A stretch of DNA of 64,000 nucleotides from MFD01275-c22 sp963705885 (GTDB lineage Bacteria > Actinomycetota > Actinomycetes > JACCUZ01). The notes beneath the pieces were generated by a model. The model saw only the letters and a list, made by a program, of their open reading frames with translations. It was not told where the DNA came from and did no database searches. Positions 1-7,660 of the stretch are shown here, piece after piece; within the stretch, counting starts at the first letter, position 1, and every line of letters starts with the position of its first letter. The translations under genes were made by a program, and so were the position numbers. Location: contig OY970120.1 of assembly GCA_963705885.1 (NCBI GenBank), positions 2,666,001 through 2,730,000 of the forward strand. The letters run 5' to 3'.

Positions 1-689
1 GCCGATCGCAGCAGCCCCGCCTCCGCCTCGACGGGCACCACGCCGACCGTCCGCGCGGCACCGGCCCGGCGGGCGGCGGCCAGGGACATCGAGCCGCTCT
101 TGCCGGCCCCGCCCACGACCGCGACGGTGGGGGCGTCGTAGCCCGACACGACGCGCGCGGTGAGCGCGGGCGCCCCGCACACGTCCAGGACGGCCATGGC
201 CAGGTCGGCGGGCAGGTCGTCGGGCAGGACGGCCGCGATCGACCGGCCGAAGAGGATGGCGTGCCCGTCGGCCGGGACCTGCTCGGACAGGCCGTCCCAG
301 CGGGCCAGCCCGTCGGTGAGGCGCAGCGGGGTGAGCGAGAGGGACACCAGCGTCGCCATCCGGTCGCCCGCCGAGAGGCCCAGCGGCGACTCCGCGCCGA
401 CCTCCTCGACGGTGCCGACGAGCATGCCGCCCGAGCCGGTGACGGGGTTCTGCATCTTGCCCCGCGACCTGACGATGTCGAGCACCTCACGGCGCACGGC
501 CGCGCCGTCCCCGCCGTGCTTGGTGGAGAGCTGGCGGAAGGAGGCGGCGTCGAGGTTGAGCCGCTCGACGCGGACCCGCACCTCGTCCGGGGCGAGCTCG
601 GGGCTGTCGTCGAGCCGCTGTGCGGCCTGCGGCAGCGTCCCGGGGGGCTCCACGACGCGGTGCAGGCCGACGGCGGACCAGGTCGGCAC
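1..689 (-). CDS. kdd: L-erythro-3,5-diaminohexanoate dehydrogenase, 3' part cut by window edge
   Basis: This enzyme carries out the NAD-linked oxidative deamination of 3,5-diaminohexanoate in lysine fermentation. I translated the minus strand by hand; about 229 codons are present and the C-terminus lies outside the window. The stretch KMQNPVTGSGGMLVGTVEE and the nucleotide-binding VVGGAGKSGSMSL are what I recognise as Kdd-type sequence. The GTG start at 689 lies two bases after the stop of the methyltransferase gene, so the two are probably co-transcribed. Divergent kamA supplies the first step of the same pathway, which supports the call. I see no clear ribosome binding site. Confidence 0.8.
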   Translation of the reverse strand, partial: MPTWSAVGLHRVVEPPGTLPQAAQRLDDSPELAPDEVRVRVERLNLDAASFRQLSTKHGGDGAAVRREVLDIVRSRGKMQNPVTGSGGMLVGTVEEVGAESPLGLSAGDRMATLVSLSLTPLRLTDGLARWDGLSEQVPADGHAILFGRSIAAVLPDDLPADLAMAVLDVCGAPALTARVVSGYDAPTVAVVGGAGKSGSMSLAAARRAGAARTVGVVPVEAEAGLLRS

Positions 690-691
690 GG

Positions 692-1549
692 CTAGTCCCG
701 ACCGTCCGGCTCCGCGGGGCGCCGCAGGACGTAGATCGCGGTCTCGCCGAGCATGCCCCGCCGGCCGCGCGCCCGGTGCAGGACGACGTCGGCCGGGGAG
801 AGCCAGTGGCCGGGGAGGGGCAGGCTCAGCCGGCCGCGGCGCGGCACCGCCCGCTGGCCGCGGGCGCGGGCCCTGGCGGCGCGCAGCCATGTGCTGACCG
901 ACCGGCTCATCTCGGCCGGGAAGGGGCGGCGGCGCGGCCAGCCGACGGTGCCGAACCTGCGCAGGACGAGCCCGGTGCGGTCGGCCATCTCCGCGATGCC
1001 CGACGGGAAGGCGTAGACCACGTGGTCTGCGTTCTCCCAGGTGTGGCCCAGCGCGCCGGCGCGGACCCGGCGGGGCGCGAAGGGGTTCGGCGTCGTGATC
1101 ACGAGCTTGCCGCCCGGTCGCAGCAGCTCGCGGCTGCTGGCCAGCAGCGCCTGCGGTGCCGGGAGGTGCTCGATGAGCTCCCCCGCGATCACGACGTCGA
1201 ACGGACCCCGCTCCAGCAGCGGGGACAGGTCACCGGTGATGTCGACCTGCACGACGTCGTAGCCGGCCGCGGCCATCTGCTTCACGCCGACCTCGTCGTA
1301 GTCGGCGCCGACGCACTCCGCGGCCGCGTCGACGATGTGCTGGTGCAGCCAGCGCCCCGTGCCGCCGGAGGCGAAGTGGAAGTTGTGCGAGACGCAGCCC
1401 AGGTCGAGGACCTTCTTGCCGCGAGCGTGGCGCTTGAGCGTCCCGATGCGGTTCCCGGACATCACCGTCGCGGCCCGCGCGAGCTGCTGGTGCCGGTACT
1501 GCAGGACCGGCCGGCTGTTGGGGTGGTCCCCGTGCTGGATCCAGCTCAC
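692..1549 (-). CDS. Class I SAM-dependent methyltransferase, substrate unknown
   Basis: About 285 residues. The Rossmann motif I is KKVLDLGC, the acidic loop follows in CVGADYDE, the post-motif is FDVVIAGELIEHL and the late strand is GGKLVITTPNPF. This matches methyltransferase-11/23-type proteins. The frame is open up to 1627, but I prefer the GTG at 1549 because GAGG sits about 8 bases before it and the protein then begins next to the fold. It is directly upstream of kdd with a two-base gap. The substrate cannot be read from sequence; nothing ties it to lysine breakdown except position. It could instead modify a sugar or a lipid. Confidence 0.75.
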   Translation of the reverse strand: MSWIQHGDHPNSRPVLQYRHQQLARAATVMSGNRIGTLKRHARGKKVLDLGCVSHNFHFASGGTGRWLHQHIVDAAAECVGADYDEVGVKQMAAAGYDVVQVDITGDLSPLLERGPFDVVIAGELIEHLPAPQALLASSRELLRPGGKLVITTPNPFAPRRVRAGALGHTWENADHVVYAFPSGIAEMADRTGLVLRRFGTVGWPRRRPFPAEMSRSVSTWLRAARARARGQRAVPRRGRLSLPLPGHWLSPADVVLHRARGRRGMLGETAIYVLRRPAEPDGRD

Positions 1550-1744
1550 GTGACGCCTCGATGTCGGTGGGTGCGGTAGGAGGGGAGTGTGCTCACGCCG
1601 GAGCAAACCCGAGCGATTCTGGCACACCGCGACGCCGGGAGATTCGACCGTTCATGACTTCGTTAACGGGAAGTCTTCCGGTACGGTGGCAGATCGACCG
1701 CAAGGTCTTCGCCCCACCGCACCCGGCAGCCCAGAGGAGCCCTC

Positions 1745-3238
1745 GTGACCGCCACCGCCGACCTCCGTCCCGACGCCGCCACCGGCGGCCCCGGCGAGAC
1801 CGACGGCTCCGCAGGTCTCGAGCAGCCCTACGCCTACCGGCGCCAGGAGCTCGTGGAGCCCGACTGGACGCGCCTGCCCGGCTGGCGCGAGGTGACGGAG
1901 CAGGAGTGGGCGAGCACCCAGTGGCAGCGGGCGCACTGCGTCAAGAACGTCAAGCAGCTGCGCGCCCTGATGGGCGACCTCGTCGAGGACCGGTTCTACG
2001 CCGACCTCGAGCGCGACCAGGCCGAGCGGGCCACGATGTCGATGCTCGTGCCACCGCAGATGATGAACACGATGGTCCCGGCCGGCCCTCGCGCCGGGCA
2101 GAGCTGGACCGAGGCGTTCTACGCCGACCCCGTCCGCAACTACATGCTCCCCGTCTTCTCCGACCGGCGCACCGACTGGCCGAGCCACCCGCACGCGACC
2201 CGGGACTCGCTGCACGAGCACGACATGTGGGTGGCCGAGGGCCTCACCCACCGCTACCCGACCAAGGTGCTCGCCGAGCTGCTGCCGACCTGCCCGCAGT
2301 ACTGCGGGCACTGCACCCGCATGGACCTCGTGGGCAACTCGACGCCGGTGATCGACAAGCTGAAGTTCGACCTCAAGCCCGTCGACCGCTACGACGCGAT
2401 GATCGACTACCTGCGCCGCTCCCCCGGCGTCCGGGACGTGGTGGTCTCCGGTGGAGACGTCGCGAACATGCCGTTCAAGAACCTCGAGGCGTTCGTCGCC
2501 CGGCTCCTCGACATCGAGAACATCCGCGACATCCGCCTGGCGACCAAGGCGCTGATGGGCCTGCCGCAGCACTGGCTGCAGGACGACGTGCGGGCGGGCA
2601 TGGAGCGTCTGGCGACCGTGGCCCGGGCCCGCGGCGTGCACCTGGCGATCCACACCCACGTCAACAACGCCGCGTCGGTGACCCCGCTGGTGGCCGACGC
2701 GACCAGGGCGATGCTGGAGGCCGGGGTGCGCGACGTCCGCAACCAGGGCGTCCTCATGCACGGCGTCAACGCCAGTCCGACCGAGCTGCTGGACCTGTGC
2801 TTCTCGCTGCTCGACGGCGCCGGGATCATGCCCTACTACTTCTACATGTGCGACATGATCCCGTTCTCGGAGCACTGGCGGGTCTCGGTCAAGGAGGCCC
2901 AGCGGCTCCAGCACGCGATCATGGGCTACCTGCCCGGCTTCGCCACGCCGCGGATCATCTGCGACGTCCCGTTCGTCGGGAAGCGCTGGGTGAACCAGAT
3001 CGAGGAGTACGACGAGGAGCGCGGCGTCTCGTACTGGACCAAGAACTACCGCACCGGCATCGAGAAGGCCGACCCCGACGCGCTCAGCCGCCGCTACGAG
3101 TACTACGACCCGATCCACACGCTGCCGGAGGCCGGGCAGGCCTGGTGGCGTGAGCACGGGCCCTCGGGCGACCACGACGCGGCGGTCGAGCAGGCCGCGG
3201 CCTCGCGCGCGGCGGCGGCCGACCAGGCCGCCGGCTGA
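1745..3238 (+). CDS. kamA: KamA-family radical SAM aminomutase (lysine 2,3-aminomutase type)
   Basis: 497 residues. The [4Fe-4S]/SAM cluster motif CxxxCxxC is C183, C187 and C190 (CPQYCGHC), followed by the SGGD motif near residue 235. The PLP lysine is probably K413 in DVPFVGKRW. The family moves an amino group from C2 to C3 of L-lysine using a 5'-deoxyadenosyl radical and PLP. GAGGAG lies just before the GTG start. It is divergent from the kdd operon across about 195 bases that must hold both promoters. The role in lysine fermentation is inferred from kdd; other KamA-family members act on glutamate or on EF-P, and I did not resolve the specificity residues. The alanine-rich C-terminal tail is probably disordered. 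Confidence 0.85.
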   Translation: MTATADLRPDAATGGPGETDGSAGLEQPYAYRRQELVEPDWTRLPGWREVTEQEWASTQWQRAHCVKNVKQLRALMGDLVEDRFYADLERDQAERATMSMLVPPQMMNTMVPAGPRAGQSWTEAFYADPVRNYMLPVFSDRRTDWPSHPHATRDSLHEHDMWVAEGLTHRYPTKVLAELLPTCPQYCGHCTRMDLVGNSTPVIDKLKFDLKPVDRYDAMIDYLRRSPGVRDVVVSGGDVANMPFKNLEAFVARLLDIENIRDIRLATKALMGLPQHWLQDDVRAGMERLATVARARGVHLAIHTHVNNAASVTPLVADATRAMLEAGVRDVRNQGVLMHGVNASPTELLDLCFSLLDGAGIMPYYFYMCDMIPFSEHWRVSVKEAQRLQHAIMGYLPGFATPRIICDVPFVGKRWVNQIEEYDEERGVSYWTKNYRTGIEKADPDALSRRYEYYDPIHTLPEAGQAWWREHGPSGDHDAAVEQAAASRAAAADQAAG

Positions 3239-3260
3239 GCCGAGCGCAGCGTTCGCCCCC

Positions 3261-3707
3261 TCAGCGGGGCCGGCGGAAGATCTCGGTGACCCAGATCTGC
3301 CCGTGCCGGCGCACGATGCCCACGCCGACCGCGCGTTTGCCGCTGTCGAGGATGTTCGCGCGGTGGCCGGGTGAGCGCATGAGGGCGCGGTGCACCACCT
3401 TGACCGAGCTCGCGTAGCCGACGTTCTCCGAGATGGAGGACCAGCAGCAGATCACGCTGAAGTCGGGGGTGTGGAACAGCGTCCGCTGGCGGGACATCCT
3501 GGCGGAGTGCTGGCGGGCGTAGTCGGACAGGCTCGCCTTCTCACGCAGCGGCGCCAGGCCGTGCCGGGCCCGCGCCTTGTTGATCTTCTCGACGAGGCGG
3601 GCCTCTGCCGACGTCCCGGCCTCGGCGACCGGAGCGGCCACCAGGCCGGTCGCACCGGTGAGGACAAGGGCGACGAACAGGGACAGGACGAGTGCTCGTA
3701 GGCGCAC
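3261..3707 (-). CDS. Secreted CAP-domain (SCP/PR1-like) protein
   Basis: About 148 residues from the GTG at 3707. It opens with a signal peptide (VRLRALVLSLFVALVLTG, then AEAG before the mature part). The CAP core follows, with INKARARHGLAPL, the His in YARQHSARM, and SENVGY, RSPGHRANIL and VGVGIV motifs. These proteins are exported and their role in bacteria is poorly defined; cell-wall association is common. An in-frame ATG at 3743 would add 12 residues ahead of the signal peptide and is less likely. It is convergent with kamA, 22 bases from its stop. No partner genes are nearby. Confidence 0.85.
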   Translation of the reverse strand: MRLRALVLSLFVALVLTGATGLVAAPVAEAGTSAEARLVEKINKARARHGLAPLREKASLSDYARQHSARMSRQRTLFHTPDFSVICCWSSISENVGYASSVKVVHRALMRSPGHRANILDSGKRAVGVGIVRRHGQIWVTEIFRRPR

Positions 3708-3746
3708 GGTGCAGGTCTCTCGGCAGGGGACAGTGCATCCCACCCG

Positions 3747-3772
3747 GTGGCCGACTGTTTCCCCCCGGCCAC
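3747..3772. promoter_or_regulatory. Perfect 7-bp hairpin in the leader of the CAP gene
   Basis: GTGGCCG (3747-3753) pairs with CGGCCAC (3766-3772) around a 12-base loop, about 40 bases before the GTG start at 3707. It may be part of a structured leader. I could not match it to a riboswitch class I know. Confidence 0.4.
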
Positions 3773-3849
3773 ACAGCGTTATCCCCCATGTCCCGGGCGC
3801 GCCGCAAGCCCGAGCCGTCCTCTTTGTCCAGTCCTGACCTGGCCGAGGG

Positions 3850-4296
3850 TTAGACCTGAAGGGGTCTTGACTCGTAGGGCGTGCTGAGAACGATCGTCGT
3901 CCGCGTGGTCACGTTGGCCTCGGCGCGGATCCGGGCGAGGAGCACCTCGAGGTCGGAGGGGGTGCGGACCCGCACCTTGAGGATGTAGCTCTCCTCGCCG
4001 GCCACCGAGTGGCAGGCCTCGATCTCGCCGAGGTGGCGCAGGCGGTCGGGAGCGTCGTCGGGCGCGCTCGGGTCGATCGGGCGGATCGAGATGAAGGCGG
4101 TGAGCGGCAGCTCGACGGCCTCCGCGTCGACCACGGCGACGTACCCGCGCAGGACGCCCCGTTCCTCGAGCCGGCGGACCCGCTGGTGCACAGCCGAGGT
4201 GGACAGCCCGGTGGCCTTGCCCAGGTCGGTGTAGCTCATGCGGCCGTCCCGGCCGAGGAGCCCGACGATCTGGCGGTCGATGTCCTCCACGGGCAC
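3850..4296 (-). CDS. Lrp/AsnC-family transcriptional regulator
   Basis: 148 residues, the usual length. The N-terminal helix-turn-helix (about residues 5-60) includes the recognition helix in GLSTSAVHQRVRRLEERG, followed by the RAM ligand-binding domain (about 65-145) with EIEACHSVAGEESYILKV. Family members form octamers and respond to amino acids, often controlling amino-acid metabolism. The neighbouring lysine genes make amino-acid control plausible, but the gene does not adjoin them. The target and effector are unknown. Confidence 0.88.
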   Translation of the reverse strand: MPVEDIDRQIVGLLGRDGRMSYTDLGKATGLSTSAVHQRVRRLEERGVLRGYVAVVDAEAVELPLTAFISIRPIDPSAPDDAPDRLRHLGEIEACHSVAGEESYILKVRVRTPSDLEVLLARIRAEANVTTRTTIVLSTPYESRPLQV

Positions 4297-4339
4297 ACCG
4301 TAACCGCCGGACCGCCCCGCGGACGGGGCGGCGCGGCGG

Positions 4340-5485
4340 TCAGGAGCGCTCGAGGTGGCGGGCGATGACCATGCGCTGCACCTGGTTGGTGCCCTCGACG
4401 ATCTGCAGCGCCTTGGCCTCGCGCATCAGCCGCTCGACCGGGAAGTCCTGCACGTAGCCGTAGCCGCCCAGCACCTGGACGGCGTCGGTCGTGACCCTCA
4501 TCGCCATGTCCGTGCAGAACAGCTTCGCCATGGCCGCCTGCCGGCCGAAGGGCTCGCCGCGGTCACGGCGGCGCGCGGCCTCCAGGTAGAACGCCCGGCC
4601 GGCCTCGACCCCTGTCGCCATGTCGGAGAGCAGGAACGCCAGGCCCTGGAAGTCGATGAGGGCCTTGCCGAACTGCCGGCGCTCCCTGGCCCAGCCGAGC
4701 GCGACGTCGAGAGCGTTCTGAGCCACGCCGACCGCGCACGCCGCGATGCCGAGGCGGCCACCGTCGAGGGCGGCGAGAGCGATCTTGAACCCCTGCCCCT
4801 CCTCGCCCACGAGCCGGTCCGCCGCGACGGAGGCGTCCTCGAAGACCACCTGCGCGGTCGTCGAGCCCGTGAAGCCCATCTTCCGCTCCGGCGCGCCGGC
4901 GGAGACCCCCTCGGTCGTGCCGTCGACGAGCAGGCAGGAGATGCCGCGCGACCCGTCGTCGGACGTACGGCACATCAGGCTGTAGAAGTCGGCCTCGCCG
5001 CCGTGGGTGATCCAGGCCTTCGTGCCGTTGACGACGTAGGCGTCGCCCTCGCGGACCGCCCGCGTGGTGAGGGCAGCCGCATCGGAGCCCGACTGGGGCT
5101 CGGACAGGCAGTAGGCGCCCAGCAGGTCGCCGCCGACCATGTCCGGCAGCCAGCGGCGGCGCTGCTCGTCGGTGCCGAAGGTGGCGAGCGGGTAGCAGGC
5201 CAGCGTGTGGACGCTCACGCCCTCGGCGACGGTCGCCCAGGTCGTCGCCAGCTCCTCCACGACCTGCAGGTAGACCTCGTAGGGCTGGGCTCCGCCGCCG
5301 TACTCCTCGGCGTAGGGCAGGCCGAGCAGGCCGGCCTTGCCCAGGGTCCGGAAGACCTCGCGCGGGAACCGGCTCTCGGCCTCGTCGGTCGCGGCGCGCG
5401 GCGCGAGCTCCTCGCGGGCCAGCTCGCGGGTGAGGGCGAGCAGCTCGGTGGCCTCCTCGGTGGGCAGGTGTCTCTCGACGGGCAC
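4340..5485 (-). CDS. Acyl-CoA dehydrogenase
   Basis: 381 residues from the GTG at 5485, the usual length. The frame is open far upstream, but that part lies inside the peptidase gene and is not coding. Motifs are AYCLSEPQSGSDA (FAD contact), WITHGGEADFY, RRQFGKALIDFQ, QVLGGYGYVQDFPVER and IVEGTNQVQR. The Glu in the last motif matches the catalytic base of short-chain family members. It would use FAD to oxidise an acyl-CoA and pass electrons to ETF. It starts two bases after the M24 peptidase stop, so the two form an operon. The chain-length preference is not clear; a branched-chain or short-chain substrate is likely. Confidence 0.9.
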   Translation of the reverse strand: MPVERHLPTEEATELLALTRELAREELAPRAATDEAESRFPREVFRTLGKAGLLGLPYAEEYGGGAQPYEVYLQVVEELATTWATVAEGVSVHTLACYPLATFGTDEQRRRWLPDMVGGDLLGAYCLSEPQSGSDAAALTTRAVREGDAYVVNGTKAWITHGGEADFYSLMCRTSDDGSRGISCLLVDGTTEGVSAGAPERKMGFTGSTTAQVVFEDASVAADRLVGEEGQGFKIALAALDGGRLGIAACAVGVAQNALDVALGWARERRQFGKALIDFQGLAFLLSDMATGVEAGRAFYLEAARRRDRGEPFGRQAAMAKLFCTDMAMRVTTDAVQVLGGYGYVQDFPVERLMREAKALQIVEGTNQVQRMVIARHLERS

Positions 5486-5487
5486 GG

Positions 5488-6612
5488 TCAGCCCTCTCCG
5501 TCGCTCAGGACGACGACGTCGCGATCGGTCACGTTGAGCCGCTCGACGCCGTCGTCGGTGGTGACCACGATGTCCTCGATGCGTGCCCCGTGCCGGCCGG
5601 CCAGGTAGATGCCGGGCTCGATCGAGAAGGCCATGCCCGGCTCGAGGACGGTGTCGTTGCCCTCGACGATGTAGGGCTCCTCGTGGGTCTCGACGCCGAT
5701 GCCGTGCCCGGTGCGGTGCACGAAGGCCGCGCCGTAGCCGCCCTCCTCGATGACCGAGCGGGCCGCGGAGTCGACGGACGCCGCGGTGACACCGGGGCGG
5801 GCGTGCTCGCACGCGGCCGCCTGAGCGCGCCGCAGCACCGGGAAGTAGTCGCGGAACTCCTGCGGCGGCTCCCCGAGGGCGTACATGCGCGTGCAGTCGG
5901 AGCAGTAGCCCTCGGCGGTCGTCCCGCCGATGTCCACCACGACCACGTCGCCGCGCGCGAGCACCCGGTCACCGACCTCGTGGTGGGGCGAGGCGCCGTT
6001 GGGCCCGGAGCCGACGATGACGAAGTCGACCGTCTCGTGGCCCTCCTCCAGGATGGCCGCGCCGATCAGTCGACCCGCCTCCCGCTCGGAGCGGCCGGGC
6101 ACCAGGAACTCGCCCATCCGCAGGTGCACCCGGTCGATCGCCTGGCCGGCGCGCCGCAGCGCGTCGACCTCGTCGGGCGACTTGCGCATCCGCAGGTCCG
6201 ACAGCACCTCCCCGGCCAGGGACTGCTCTGCCCCTGGCAGCGCGCCCCGGAACCGCAGCACCTGCTCGGCCCACATCCGGTTCGCCAGTCCCACGCGCCC
6301 CGGCGAGCGGCCGAGCCGGCCCGCCACGAGCGCGTACGGGTCCTCGGTCTCGCCCCAGCCCACGACCTCGATGCCCAGCGAGGGCACCGCGGAGGCCTCG
6401 ACGGCCGGCACCTCGAGCCGCGGGGCGACGAGGAACGGCTCGGCGTCGGCCGGCAGCACCAGGCAGGTCAGCCGCTCGAGCGGCAGGGCCTCGTAGCCCG
6501 TGAGCCACCGAAGGTCCGGCCCCGGGGTGAGCAGCAGGGCGTCCAGCCCGGCGTCGGCGGCCGCCTTGCGGGTGTGTGACAGCCGGTCGGGCGAGACGGC
6601 ACGAGGGGTCAT
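5488..6612 (-). CDS. M24B aminopeptidase P / Xaa-Pro dipeptidase-type metallopeptidase
   Basis: 374 residues from the ATG at 6612. The N-terminal creatinase-like domain covers about residues 10-135 and the pita-bread catalytic domain follows. All five metal ligands can be matched: Asp in VVVDIGG, Asp in YCSDCTRM, His in RTGHGIG, Glu in SIEPGIY and Glu in ARIEDI. It would cleave peptides with proline in second position, in the cytoplasm. The start is set by a TAGATT -10 seven bases upstream. The position beside the 5'-3' exonuclease and helY matches the M. tuberculosis order around pepE (Rv2089c), which I recall from general knowledge. Confidence 0.88.
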   Translation of the reverse strand: MTPRAVSPDRLSHTRKAAADAGLDALLLTPGPDLRWLTGYEALPLERLTCLVLPADAEPFLVAPRLEVPAVEASAVPSLGIEVVGWGETEDPYALVAGRLGRSPGRVGLANRMWAEQVLRFRGALPGAEQSLAGEVLSDLRMRKSPDEVDALRRAGQAIDRVHLRMGEFLVPGRSEREAGRLIGAAILEEGHETVDFVIVGSGPNGASPHHEVGDRVLARGDVVVVDIGGTTAEGYCSDCTRMYALGEPPQEFRDYFPVLRRAQAAACEHARPGVTAASVDSAARSVIEEGGYGAAFVHRTGHGIGVETHEEPYIVEGNDTVLEPGMAFSIEPGIYLAGRHGARIEDIVVTTDDGVERLNVTDRDVVVLSDGEG

Positions 6613-6619
6613 ACCGGCC

Positions 6620-6625
6620 AATCTA
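6620..6625 (-). promoter_or_regulatory. -10 element of M24 peptidase, leaderless layout
   Basis: TAGATT on minus, seven bases before the ATG at 6612, with no Shine-Dalgarno sequence. This predicts a transcript beginning at or next to the start codon. Confidence 0.55.
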
Positions 6626-6674
6626 GCCAACGGCCTGCGGCGGTCCGTCGGCCACGTCTGGCAGGCTTCCGCGC

Positions 6675-7601
6675 GTGACCGACCGACCAGAGAAGCTGTT
6701 GCTGCTCGACACCCCCTCGCTGTACTTCCGGGCCTTCTTCGGCGTGCCCGACAGCATCCGGGCGCCCGACGGCACCCCGGTCAACGCCGTGCGTGGCCTG
6801 CTGGACTTCATCGCCCGGCTGGTGACCGACCGCTCCCCCACGCACCTCGTCGCGGCGATGGACGCCGACTGGCGGCCGGCCTTCCGGGTGGCGGCCATCC
6901 CCTCCTACAAGGCGCACCGTGTCGCGTCGGGGGACCAGGAGCAGGTGCCCGACCCGCTCGTGGTGCAGGTCGCGATCATCGAGGACGTCCTCGCCGCGCT
7001 CGGCGTCCCCACGATCGGCGTAGACGGCTACGAGGCCGACGACGTCATCGGGACCATCGCCACGCACTCGGCGCGGCCGGTCGACGTGGTGACCGGCGAC
7101 CGCGACCTGTTCCAGCTCGTCGACGACTCACGAGGCGTCCGCATCCTCTACATCGCGCGCGGCGTCGGGCGCCACGAGGTGGTCGACGAGGCCTTCGTCA
7201 CCGCGAAGTACGGCATCCCGGGCCGCGCCTACGCCGACTTCGCGACCCTGCGCGGCGACCCGAGCGACGGGCTGCCCGGGGTGCCCGGCGTGGGCGAGAA
7301 GACCGCCGCGGCGCTGGTCACCAAGTACGGCTCGCTCGAGGGCATCCTCGCGGCCCTCGCGTCGGGCGACACGGGGATGCCCGCGGGCGCGCGCACCAAG
7401 CTCGCCGCCGCCACCGACTACCTGGCCGTGGCGCCGGTCGTCGTGGCCGTCGCCGCCGACGCGCCCGTCCCCGCGCACGACGGCGCCGTGTCCGCCTCCC
7501 CGTACGACCCGGAGCGGCTGCTTCGGCTCTCCGAGCGGTGGGGCCTGGACAGCTCCCTCAACCGGGTCCTCGCCGCCTTCGGCACCGTCACCCGGGACTG
7601 A
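6675..7601 (+). CDS. 5'-3' exonuclease / flap-endonuclease-like protein
   Basis: 308 residues. It has the fold of the N-terminal nuclease domain of DNA polymerase I without a polymerase. Metal-binding acidic motifs are LLLLDTPSLYFRAF near the N-terminus, VDGYEADDVIGT, VTGDRDLFQLV and LRGDPSDGLPGVPGVGEKTA, the last being the helix-hairpin-helix that binds DNA. It would remove 5' flaps or RNA primers alongside polymerase I. The GTG start lies 62 bases from the divergent peptidase gene, with CAGGCT seven bases before it as a weak -10 candidate. It is convergent with helY. Confidence 0.9.
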   Translation: MTDRPEKLLLLDTPSLYFRAFFGVPDSIRAPDGTPVNAVRGLLDFIARLVTDRSPTHLVAAMDADWRPAFRVAAIPSYKAHRVASGDQEQVPDPLVVQVAIIEDVLAALGVPTIGVDGYEADDVIGTIATHSARPVDVVTGDRDLFQLVDDSRGVRILYIARGVGRHEVVDEAFVTAKYGIPGRAYADFATLRGDPSDGLPGVPGVGEKTAAALVTKYGSLEGILAALASGDTGMPAGARTKLAAATDYLAVAPVVVAVAADAPVPAHDGAVSASPYDPERLLRLSERWGLDSSLNRVLAAFGTVTRD

Positions 7602-7660
7602 CCCGTCTCGCCCACCCCCGCCTACCTCACGTGGTCGAAGCGGGAGAGGCGGGAACGGGC

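Noticed and set aside
3740..3800. c-di-AMP (ydaO-type) riboswitch before the CAP gene
   Set aside because: Only one hairpin is present and the conserved core blocks of that class were not found.
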